Source: Hirudo medicinalis (Eukaryota; Annelida; Clitellata; Hirudinida; Hirudinidae). From it: 64,000 nucleotides of DNA. The number at the start of each line of letters is the position of its first letter. Positions within the stretch are counted from its first letter, which is position 1. Both the position numbers and the translations under genes were made by a program. The notes under the pieces are model-generated. The model worked only from the letters and a program-made list of their open reading frames with translations, searched no databases and was not told the DNA's origin. This document shows, one piece after another, positions 36,702 to 50,104 of the stretch. The stretch lies in contig MPNW01000476.1 of assembly GCA_011800805.1 (NCBI GenBank), positions 119,107 through 183,106 on the forward strand, given 5' to 3'.

Positions 36702-39700
36702 TTATTGTTATTACTACACTATTATTACATTATTTATTTAAAATTTCACATCAATAGCAAGTTATGAAATAGTTTCGTTAAAAATAAAATATATTTTTGA
36801 TTGCTGAACTCAAAACGTGATGCCGGAATTGTCATGAATTGTCGCGCACATTCACAGAATGAGTTTTTCCAAAAGGCTGTAAAATTTATAGATAGATAAA
36901 TCTCCATTATTTTTTAGATGTTGACAAAACTTTAGAAATTTTAATTAATAAATAAATTATTTATACAATTTAATATCTAAGACTATCCAAAACTAAAAAT
37001 AAGGATGTAATGCCGATTATATCATCCATAAATGTTATATATGATATCATCTTCGCAATCCAGAAAGCTTTTGCAATATTATTACTAAAGCCTTATCAAA
37101 AGGAGAAAACTGCTTTAAGTGATGCATAAAGTTCCCTCACCGATCTGAAGCCAAGCTGAAAGAAAGTGTATTTATTGTTCCAGGTGCATGAAAGTTCATG
37201 ACAGATGAAAGCTTCCTGTCCACGATGTACAATGCTTAAAAAGATGCTTGGATTGCCTTTAAAGATATTGTTTCCACATTCTCACGAAGCACCAAAGACC
37301 CAGACTATAAAACAGTGTTGAAAAGATGCTGAGAAAATTCAAAATATTGGGATGTTCTATGAGCATAAAAATTCACTTTTTACATACAGACTTTTTTTTT
37401 AGAAAATCTTGGTGCAATGATTGAAGAACAAGGTGAACGCCTTCACCAAGATGTTATCAGGAGTAAGGGACTAGGGATGGTCGAAAGTGAATATGATGGA
37501 TGAATATTGGCGGATGCTACAAGAATGACAATCAAGATTCAACACACAAAAGAGCATGCCTCATAAAGTGTCAAATTAAAGCAATAAATCTCTGCATGTA
37601 TTATAAACAATTGGATGCGCCAAAAGAAAAATTCCAAAAGAATTGGTTTTGTGTTTAAATTCCTTTGAATTTCATAAATTTTCATGAACAATCAAAATGC
37701 CTTTGAGGATTGTGAAAAAACTGAATGTGATGTGAAAATACTGAGGACATATTTGATTAAGCACCCAAAACGTCATTATAATCATTATCAATTTTTAAAA
37801 AAGCTTTTGTGAAACTAAATTTTGCGGGCTTGTGAAACACATCTTTATTATATTGTTGTTGTTGTTGCCAAGCGGCAAGAGCATATTATTAAATCTGTAA
37901 TTTCAAAAATATAAACATACGTCTTTGTTATATTTAATAATTTCATAATGTCGATGGTGTTGCTGTTGTTGTTGTTGCAGAATTACATGTTCATCTTGTG
38001 AAAGTCTAGCACAACAAGAAATTCCCCAGAGCATTGTTTACGAGGAATGAGAGAAAAACAGAAAAAGGTCGACAACAATTGTTGCTGCTGAACTAAGCAA
38101 CGATGAAAAGAACGCTTTTGACTCAAAGGCCTCGAGTTCGGATACAGCCGAGTAGGGTTCAATCTTTGATATTACGCATCAATTATTGCTAATGCTTTAT
38201 TATTAGATTGAAAATATTTTGTCAATCGTTGTCAATTTGTTGAGAATCTCTTTCAAATTGATACGACTAGGTTTTTAATTGATGGCAAGAATCTAGAACG
38301 CACTTCACTTTTAAAACAATTAGTCGCCAACATATTTTTTTGTTAACTAGGAATATTAATTATTCTGCTAACTAATTGAGTGGCTGAAACAATATTAAAG
38401 AAACAACTCCCACTTGGGCTTTGATGAGGTGAGCCACCCACACTTTGGAGTCGCCGTGGAGCGTATAAACGGCCTGTGCCATGCTGTACTCGTTCAGGTA
38501 CAATACCATGAAGCTAGCTGAATGTAATAGACGTAATTGTAGTAATTTCATAATGATAATAATTTATCAATGACGAACATCACATCATTATCGTAGTAGA
38601 GATGACAAATGTTGTCATTATTATCATCATCATCGTTGTCGTCGTCATCATCATCATCACCTCCATCTCACCTACGTCCCTCATGCTCTGGACGACAATC
38701 TTATCCAATCTCATGGGGGGCTTGAAGATCTTGACCTTGTCACCCCTCTTTCCGGTTGGCTTCGTGATGAGGAGCATGTCGGTGAAGAGGAAGCAGTACA
38801 CATCCGTCTGATGATTCATGAAATTATGCCTACATTAATAATAATAATAATAAAACCAGTAATAATAATAATAATAATAATAATAAAAATAATAATAACA
38901 TTTATTATTTTAATAAAAAAAAATTTATTTTCATTTGTGCGAAAGTTGTTTAAAGTTAAACGAGGATTGTCTGAAGAAATTTGCCGACGAAACCGCAAAG
39001 GAACAATTGAAAGATGTAACTGAGGATGTTGCAGAGCTTAAACTGATTATCAGGACAACTGATAAGTTGGTTGATGCCATTAAAGAACAAGGAAAACAAA
39101 TTGAAGAGCTTCAGAAGAACTTGAAGGAGTTGAACAAAGTTTCAATAAAAAGTTGGATGAGAACAAACAAGAAACCAAACAATGGTCCAGTTTATTTGAA
39201 AATAAGGTTGAAACATTGATTACAGATATTGAGAAAGTCCAAGGATCAGTGACAGACACAAACTCAGAAATAGAAATGAACAATGAGAGACAAAGAAGAC
39301 AGAACAACATCACAGTCTACAATTTGACAGAAAAAGTCAAAAGAAAAAGAACTCGTGTCAAAGCTCCTGAAAGAAGTAACAGGAAAAAAACAATAGAAAA
39401 AGAAATCTTGGAAATGTTCAGAATTGGCAATAAAGTTGAAGAATCTTCAAAACCAAGGCACTTGTTGATAAAATTTGAAAGCTTAGAGACCAAGAACATG
39501 GTTCTGGATAATCAGAAGATTGAAAGATAGTGAAAGCTTCAACAAAGTTATCCTAAGCCTTGATTTGTCAAAGGAAGACAGGGAGGACTGCAAGAAATTG
39601 CTTGCAGACAAATTAAAAGAAGACAATGAGAAGGGAGGAAGCAAGAAGTGGGTCGTAAGAATCAGAGGACAACCTGGGGCCTTCCACGCCATTGCTTACA

Positions 39701-40051
39701 GAAGAAGAGCAGTTGAATGAATTGACAGAACTAGATTTTTTTGTTTCTTGAGTAACTTTTGATTTTGATTTGTGATGAATCGTGCATGCATAGTTTAAGT
39801 TATTTAGTTAAGTTAAATTCACTTTCATAGTCCCTCGGAGATCCCGAACCATGTTTGGGGACTCTAAACATTTTATGTTGTGCTTCATTTATTTGGACAG
39901 ATGGATTTTGAATCTTTGGTCGGGAAAATAAAAATAAAAAAAATAATAAAAGTAATAATATAATAATAACATGTATTACTTTAATATAAAAATTATTATT
40001 TTCAGATCGAATCCTTGTTTGAAGTTTTATCTATAGAGGCAGAAATAACAA

Positions 40052-40085
<34 letters not shown>

Positions 40086-40516
40086 GATTGAATTACTAAA
40101 AAAAGAAATTAAAGAACTTAACGAAATCAATCGTTTAATTTAGCCATCCGTAGGCAATTAATTAGTACAATTAATTAACTTATTAATAATAACTAGCTTA
40201 TCCAATTGGCCATGACCAGCACAACTAATCAACATGTTAGCCCTAATTAACATAATTGAATCAGACCTTCGTGTAGTTGTCCTTGAACTTGAGTCCACCT
40301 TCGAACAAAAGGTTCCTTTTCTCGTTCTCAGAACATCCCGGCATCGGCATTGACAGGTCGAATTTGCAGAACTGTTCTACCATCTGGACAGTAGCAGTAG
40401 TACGTCATTAATTCTAATGTATACATCATCTCTAATGTAATTATAATAAATTATGCGCATTTATTATTGTTTTCCGTTATTATTATCATTATTTATTATT
40501 ATTATTATTATTATTA

Positions 40517-40554
<38 letters not shown>

Positions 40555-41808
40555 TTGTTAAAATCCCATGTGACGTCATTGTTTTTGTTAATGTTTGTTG
40601 TTGTTGTTTTCTTCCTCAACAACACTGAGAGAGATAATTTATGCAGATGAAATCTATTTTAATTGAATTTATTTGGGATATATTTTTTCACCGTCATCGC
40701 GGGTGTTCTTGTTTTGATTTTTTTTCATTTTTTTCATTAATATTTATTTGTTATTTGTGCTCTTGTTATTATTATTATTCTTATTATTAATACTGTCATA
40801 AATATATATGATATTGGATTATAATTAATAATTTCTAATTATTATAATTATTAAGCTTAATTATGTGATTACTTTTTTTGATTAATTGATAATTATAAAT
40901 GTTTTACTACTTATAAATTGAAGTACAGACCTTCAAGCACTCGTCTGATGGCACATCGACAGCCTCGTAAGAGTCGATCTTGTCCATGAGTACTGACAGT
41001 TGCATGTGCTCGTGTCTTTGTCTCATCGCTTTGTTCACTTGGAGGACGAATTTCTCAACTTGTTGCACCTTAAATAAATAAATAAATCAATCATTCAATC
41101 ATTCAATCTATCAATCAGTCAATCAAATATCAATCAATAAATAAATAAATCAGTCAATCATTCAATCATTCAATCTATCAATAATTCAATCAGTCAATCA
41201 AATATCAATAAATAAATAAATCGATCAATCAATAATTCAATCAATCAATCGATTAATAAATAAATCAAACAGTCAATCAATTAATCAGACTTTAATCAGT
41301 CCTCAATCAACTGAGTGATCGATTTATTAATAAGCCAGAGAATCACTCAACCAGGTGGTTTACCGAACGAAATTTAAAAAAACCAATTTCCCTCTCCTTC
41401 CTAATTTATAATCCTTAAAATACGAGGCTTCAGCTGTTGAGGCCTTGTTAAACAAAAAAGCATCGTCATCATCATCAACATCGTCATCATCATCATCATT
41501 CTCAACTGCAAAGTGTGATTAACAACAACAACAACAACAACAATAATAATAATAACAAATAATAACATTATTTAAAACGATGGTGGTGTTGATGATGATG
41601 ATGATGATGATGATGATGACGACGACGACGATGACGATGACGACGATGATGATGACGATGATGATGATAAGAAATGCAATCCCGTTCCTATCAACCCACA
41701 TTGAGCACTTTTAAGCTTTCACGGTCAGGTATCTTGAGGTTATCAATAAACAAATATGGACTTTAAAATTGTAATTTGTTTCCAATAATAATAATAATAA
41801 TAATAATA

Positions 41809-41870
<62 letters not shown>

Positions 41871-42309
41871 AATAACAATAATAATATTAATAATAACAAT
41901 ATTAATAATAACAATAACATTTATTGTATAAAAATAATGTTTAAAATATAATATCAAATGTAATTTGACAATAAATGTACTGGCTACAATAACAACACGG
42001 TAATAATAATTATGGAATGCATATACAAAGCGGTGAAGCGGTGAAGTTGAATAATTAAGTAAATAAATTATAAAAGCTGAATATTGACAGCAGCAACAAC
42101 TAGGCAAATGCTGTTTACGAGCAGCGATCCAGAGTTTCAGTAAGATGCTTGAAACGAAAGTTCACTTTGAAAATTGTAAACAAACTTCCAAGGAGGGAAA
42201 ACCCAGCGGAGCCTTTCAATAAACACTTGGAGGACGTTTTTGTGTTGCTCCAAAACAACAAATAAGTCGGAGTAGGAGGCAAAGAGTTTCGTATTCTTGC
42301 TTTGTTATT

Positions 42310-42367
<58 letters not shown>

Positions 42368-42557
42368 TCGTTATTGTTATTATTGCTATTATTATTATTA
42401 TTAAAAATAATATTCTTCAGTATAAAACAACTCAAAACAAAATAATAATACAAATCTAACATTCCCTAATACAGGTGGAGCCCAGGTTAATTGTATTTCG
42501 TAAATGCATTTCGAGTTCAAAGAAGTCTTTGATTTTTTGCGCATTTTGTAATCCATA

Positions 42558-42617
<60 letters not shown>

Positions 42618-42942
42618 TATTAATACAAATATTATTTTATTATTATTATTATCATCTACGTATTGTAATAATAATAATAATCATTATTATAACTAAGCAA
42701 TGAAGTCTAACAGTAAAGTGATGAAGATATCAGCGGTAATGGTGATGCTGTGATGATGACGATAATTTACAGTATTTGTATGACGTCATAAACGACATGA
42801 CTAGCGGTGATGAACATTTAATCACAAGTCATGTTTGGTGATGAGGAAAATTGATGACGATCAGAACGTACATGTGCGTGAGTTGACATCCGGACCTTGA
42901 TAGTGATAGGGATTACGACGATTACGACAATGAATATGATGG

Positions 42943-43009
<67 letters not shown>

Positions 43010-44397
43010 GATCATGGTGGTGGTGGTGGTGATGGTAATGATGATGATGACAATAATTCAATTTTTTTCTTTTCGCCAATTGTCTAGCAATTTACATCTT
43101 CCATATTCAATTTCAAGTTTAATTTTCTATTTAATTTTTTAACAATTCAACGGTGAAATAATGTGTGTAAATAAGTCTGATTTTATTGAATACCAGCTTT
43201 TTTTAAACCGGCTTCGCTCGTGACATATTGAAACTCATTTTTCATTCATCCCGTTATTATTTACGTCCTTCAAATAGTTACTTGCTCTCAGAGGACCCTT
43301 CCTCACCTTTTCTAGATGGAGTCGAACATCAACAAATATTCGGTTCTGATTTGCAAATGCAATACTTTGAACTCGTTGCTCTCGTCGTTCCTTGTTTGTT
43401 GTTGTTTATTAATATCCGTAACATAACTGGATGATTAGGACGCTGCTCCCGCAACGGGATTCGAACCCGTGCTGCCATCGCGAGAGGCGAAGTCTTAAAC
43501 ATTAGACAATGCGAGATTAAAATGCTCCTTGCTTTCAGTAGCTCTCGAGTTTAAAGTTCAAATGCGATTTAGGAAAAGGTAAAAGTTCAAAGTTGAAAAT
43601 TGCAAATAGCACGGTTGACCTACGAATGGCATTGAGAATGATGCATGCAAAATTTCAAGTCGCTACAGGTCACCGTTTGGGAGTTCTTGGGACAGAGAGA
43701 CACATACATGTATTTTCTGTTTTATATTGTAGAGGATTATTTCAGATAAATTAAGTTGTCTTTTAAAAGAATGAAACATAAAAATAAAGATTTTTCGATA
43801 ATTCGTACTTATTTATTAAGCAGTATTTTTAGTTTTTTAAGACACAAATGCTATCGTAAGATCCAGCAATCATCATCATCATCATCATCATCATCAAAGT
43901 CGCCTCATCATTATCTTCCTCGTCGTCATCACGAGTAGAAGTGATACCAGGTATAATATTATTAGCATTAATAATAATAATAATAATAATAACACAAAAC
44001 AACGCAAACAATAAATAATAACATTAATAAATAAAGATTAAAAAATATTACATCAAGATAAGGGCACATTGCACTCACCATCTTGGAGATGTCCCTCTTC
44101 TGCTGATCCACATCTCCGTTCGGCTCCATCTTTTCCAGTGGTTTTTTGATGGCAAACAAGAGGAGTGAATACTTGGTGATCCTTTGGAACGGTTTGGCGA
44201 TGAGATCAACCAGGGACAATCTGCTGCACTGCGTTTGACCTTCTGCCCACTGTTCGATGATGATGATTATGATGACGACGACGACGACGACGACGACGAT
44301 ATTGATGATTATGATGATGATGATGACGACGATCGCCACGATGATGATGATGACGATGTTGATGATGCTGTGCTGCTGCTACTGATAATGATGATTG

Positions 44398-44430
<33 letters not shown>

Positions 44431-46215
44431 CCATACAATTTTTTATGAAAAGGATAAATATTAATATCAATAATTGTGACTGCTATTTTCGTTGATGAAA
44501 GGCTTCATTATTTTTTCTTTTCGTTCACCTATCAATCTTTCTACCCGTCTCTCAATCGTTCCGTCTAATAGAACATCCTCTCAACCATCCATCCATTCAT
44601 CCTCTCACCCATCCATCCATTCATCCTCTCACCCATCAATTCATCCACCCACCCATCCATTCATTCATCCATCCATCTATTAATCAATTTATCCATTCCT
44701 TCACAAAGGCATCCATCCATCTATTCATCTATTTATACAATCATTCATTCATTAAAGCATCCATCCATCCATTCATCCGTACCGTGATGAAGGTCCTAAA
44801 GAGGTCGTTGTCCTTGATCTTGCACTTGAGGTAGTCCCTGCAGTACTCAAGGTCAAGACAGTACTTCACGTACGGCTCGAATAACTTGTCGAACTAAAAC
44901 GGAATGATGGCGATGTTGACGGTGTCGGAGAGGGTTATGATAGTAATGGTGGTTATCATCATCGTCGTCGTCATCATCATCATCATCATCGTCGTCGTCG
45001 TTGTCGTCGTCAGTCGTCGACGTCATCATCACTTGAAACAGTATCATGACTCCCATTATCATTATTATCATCGTCTAGCCATCAAGTTAGCTCAAGTTGC
45101 AATCAATCAGTTTCCATCATTTTCAGGCATCTTGAGGAATTGATCACGAGCTCGAGCATTTTCATGAACTAATTATTATTAAAATTAAATTCTTTCCGTG
45201 CGTTTTAATTGGCTGCTTATTGTTAGCATATCGTTAATAGCCTTGTCTTTCACCGGAGTAGAACGAAACAAAGGAAAGGTTTGTTGTTTCCATAGCAACC
45301 AGAACAACAACAACAGCAGCAGCAGCAACAACTTGATGTTGTTGGTACTTTTGGAGATGAGAGTTGGAAAAAGTTGAGGACATCAATCTTCTGATTTACA
45401 AGAAGTCAATATTTTCTAAAATCGTTTGGACTGACTTTTTGACTTTTTGTTGATAATAATTACATTTTTAATGTTAATAATTGTATTTAATTCTATTGAT
45501 TGAGGGAAGGAAAAACTTTTGTAAGGTTATTCAATTGACTTCTAACTATCAGAATTTCTACTTTTTCCAATTTTTTTCAGCATTTTATTAATTTACGATG
45601 AAATTTGTAATTACATATTAATGATCTTCAAATGTATTTCAAGGATGTTTTTATTTTTTTTAAGCAGTTAAAATTATTATTATTAAATATTATTGTTATT
45701 CTTGCTGTTCTTAACTTGTTGAATTCGTCAAAATGAGATCACGCTTACGCCTGATTCTGGTCTGGGTTATCGAAATGACGTCAGAAATCATGGTGATTTA
45801 TTGAAGGATATTTTATTATGCCTACCACTACTGATAAAAACAGTGCATGATAACAATAGTGACGTCATCATTACAACCGACATCATCATCATCGTCGTCA
45901 TCACCTTAGTCATCATCATCATCATCGTCGTCGTCATCATCTTTTTCTTCATCATCCTCATCATCATCGTCGTCGTCGTCACAGTAACCACGATAAATAA
46001 TAACCCACCACTTGGAATCCAGACTTGAGGAGGCATGGATCGAGTGGTTCCTTGGTCTCACGTGACCTTTTGAGCACCTGGCTCATGTGGACCACCCAGA
46101 AGTGGCAGGTGGCATAAAATACGTCACACACGTTGCTGAAAACCATGTCTAGGTTTATCTTGAATAATAAAAATAAATAATGCTATTATTATTATTATTA
46201 CTATTATTATTATTA

Positions 46216-46313
<98 letters not shown>

Positions 46314-46959
46314 GGTGATCATAAATTGCAGTAATTATTAATTTTTATTAGAAATTATTGAACAATTTAATTAATGATGTATTCTTAATTAATAAATTTT
46401 TTTCAAATCAAAGTTAATAATCAATCCGAGAATTCGAAAATAATTCAAAAATAAGTCAAAAAGAGCTGCAGAATTTCGCGGGGTGTTTTCTGCATCGTGA
46501 CAAATTACAATTTTTAAGGCAAAAATAAAAAAAATAAAATGTTAAAAAATAAAATTAAACAAATTCCAATCATTTGGTGCGCAAAACATTCCAAAACATT
46601 CCAAAACATTCCATGCCCATTCGAGATTCTTTGATGTTTCTCAATTCACCTTGATTATCACATGGTGAGATGGAAATGATGAGACTTTGGTGGTGATGGT
46701 GACTTGGCGGTAATGGTGATGATGGTTGTGATAATGGTGATGATGATGATGATGGCAATGGTGATATTCAAACTTTTACCAACCAAAACTCATCAGTTAG
46801 AACATAGCATCAGATCATAACAACGTCGGTTGTTCTTAATTTAAATCTAATTTTAATGTTAAGCGACTTACCTACCACCTCCGCAATCATCGTCATCATC
46901 ACCGTCATTAATTATCATCACCATCATCATCGTCGTCATCATCACGACATTTTCACAGC

Positions 46960-46991
<32 letters not shown>

Positions 46992-47986
46992 ACCTCATTC
47001 AAGAGTTGGTTGGCCTGAAGATTAACAAGGCAGCAGTAAAACAACTGAAAGAAAGATTTAAACAGTTTATTTTTTAAAATATTCTTATTAAATTGTTATC
47101 TTATTAGAATTCATTTAAATTTCAAAATCATTCAATTTTAAGATAATTTAATAAATGTTTGAATGACATTTATCATTATTAATTAATTATTTATCAATAT
47201 TATCGAATGCAACTTATTATAATATATATTATTGTATAATAATAATATAATTACTACATATTATCATTATTATCTGATATTATTTTACAAGTTATTTGCG
47301 ACTGCTCTTCTGTCCGTTCTTAGATAATTAAAATCATATCATCTTAAGATTATCGGTAATTAAGAATAGTCAGCGATTAATAAAAATTAATTCTTAAACA
47401 TCATGAATAGTAATAACGATGATGTTGAAGACGACGCTCGGCGATAATATTAATAACAAAAGCAACAAAAACATTAATAATAATAAAAACAACAACAGTA
47501 GCAACAACAACAATATCAACAACAACATAATCTTTTTAAAATAAATATTCTTTAATATTTTCGAACTACCTGGCTAAGTTAATAAACAACAACAACAGCA
47601 ACAATAATAATAATAATCATCATCATAAAAATAATAATAATAATAATAATAACAAGAACAACAACAATAATAACAACAATAACAATAACAAAAGTAAGGT
47701 CATTGTTTTCATGACGATTGTTAAGTAAAATTATGCTCGATTTACGATTTTGTAAATTTATTTTTCAATTAAATATAAAAGTAAGACTCAAATCGAATAA
47801 ACAACAAAATTACAATAACATAAACAAAATAATAAACAAAAATAATAATAAATTTATTTTCTATGGAACATTCACTGAGTGGCAACGTTGTACGGCATCC
47901 TTATCCGGGACATGTTAAATGTTGGAATGTGTTGCTGGTGTTGGCGCTAGGCAGGCCAGTTCTAAATGTGCTGTTGTTGTTGTTGC

Positions 47987-48047
<61 letters not shown>

Positions 48048-48141
48048 GCTTTTGCTGGGAGGAGTAACTAAGTTATGGCGCTTCTCAAGCGCTATTATCT
48101 TTCAGTTGTACATGCTTTGGAAATAACCAATAGGTTAACAA

Positions 48142-48191
<50 letters not shown>

Positions 48192-48893
48192 TAATGATGC
48201 ATAATAAATAAGCAATCATATTTGAAATTCAACTGTTACCTCAATTCTATTGATTATTATTATTATTTGTTAACTAATAAATTTATTTGTACAAATGTTA
48301 TTTTTTGTAGTTGTTAACAAAATCAATTTTAACAACAATTAGGTGAGCATCACCCTTCATCACTTCTCCTCCTCCGGATGAGATGAGTTTGGAACGAAAC
48401 CAATTTCGAAACTCGATCCGACGACGCATGGAGAAGTGATTTAAAACATTTAAAAATTGATTTTCGAATTTATTTATTTTCAAAAAATGCCATAAAATTG
48501 TAATGATTTAAAAACATTTTTCATGGATTTGTTTTTACAATTTGAATTTATTTTCAACGAGTGCACTACGTGCAGATTATTAAGTTTATTTTTTTTTTAT
48601 ATTATCGAATCTGTTAAATTGGATTTTTTTATTACTTTTATTTTTATTATTATTGTTGTGGCCGCTGTTATTATTATTATTATTGTTGTTGTTATTGCTA
48701 TTATTATTAATTCTTCCGTTGTGCAGACACCACGAGGCCACCACGTGAAGGAGAGTTGGACGGTGTCGACTACAAGTTCCTGTCCGTCGAAGAATTTCTC
48801 GAACNTATTGCTATTATTATTATATTATTATTATTGTTGTTGTTTATATTATTATTATTATTATTATTAATGATTGTTATTATTATTTATTAT

Positions 48894-48941
<48 letters not shown>

Positions 48942-50042
48942 TATAGTTCATTGCTCTGCTCGAATTCTCAATTCAACTGACATATAACGACGCAATGGAA
49001 ACACTCACGTCGATGATGACCTTGACTTTCCTGATATACTCGACCTCGGTGGTCAGGAGTTCCCAGAGGGCTTCCTGTTGATCCCTCTGCCTCTTGTTCA
49101 TCTTCTCGTGGAAGGCCACGATGTCGCTCCAGTGTCTTTCCAGGTATAGTGTGTTGGAATCGTAGTGGAGCCTGCCTCTGGTTATCCAATCAGGAAGTGG
49201 GGGAAGACCATGGGCGGAGAAGTTGTTGAGAAGTTCTGTCAGTTGATCCATCTTGTCTTGGGTCTGCAAGTGGATTCTCAGTGCAAATAACTTCATTGAT
49301 AAATTATGCCGATGTCTGATGCTGCACAGGATTTTATTACTCATTTAGCATTTTCTTTATGGTGAATATTGCTGCAAATATGCTCGGGCGTCATAATATT
49401 GCTAGAACCGATAAAACAAAAACCGATTTTGGCACAACACTCGGTCACGTGACTGCAACATTTGAAATTAGCAATTTTTATTTCATTTGGGTCTACAACA
49501 ACGCCCAAAAGATTATTTATCTAGATAAACTTGTATAAATATAACATCACATTTATTATTAAATCATCCGTCGACGATTTTAATTGAATAATGACATTTC
49601 TTGAACCAGAAACAAAAAACAAACAAAAACAATCAAAATATCCGGAAATTCCAAATCCTTCATGCGTGAAATTCAGTGAATTGGAAAGCGGAAAAAACGT
49701 AATCTGAGAAATCTCATTTCCTGGCGGTGAAAATATTTCCATGTGATTGGCAGATGTGATATCCTTTTCAACTTTTGATTGAGAGGCATTATTGCCATGT
49801 TTTTTCTTTGGTTGCCAACAAAATGTGAATTGCTTTAATTATTTTAATTCATATTTAATTCATAATAATGAGTATCTGAGTAACGGTACGAATACATATT
49901 GCAAAGGAAAGTTTGATTTGCTTTCATTTATTATAACATCGACAATTTTTTCTAGTAATAGCAATAATAATAATAATAATAATAATCCGGATTCATGCTT
50001 CACCGGCTGGAAGGCCAAGGGCCAAGAGGAATAACGTAAAAA

Positions 50043-50104
<62 letters not shown>

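Noticed and set aside
36279..36767. Long poly-His, poly-Ser and poly-Asp reading frames on both strands
   Set aside because: They are translations of ATC/ATT microsatellites in a RhoGEF intron, overlap each other in several frames and lack splice logic.
41070..41290. Regular AATC repeats resembling a CRISPR array
   Set aside because: Units are tetranucleotides without unique spacers of constant length, in an animal genome; it is a degenerate microsatellite.
43457..43520. Functional tRNA gene on the minus strand
   Set aside because: The B box and T arm are good but the 5' acceptor half does not pair with the 3' half, and a retroposon-like tail follows.
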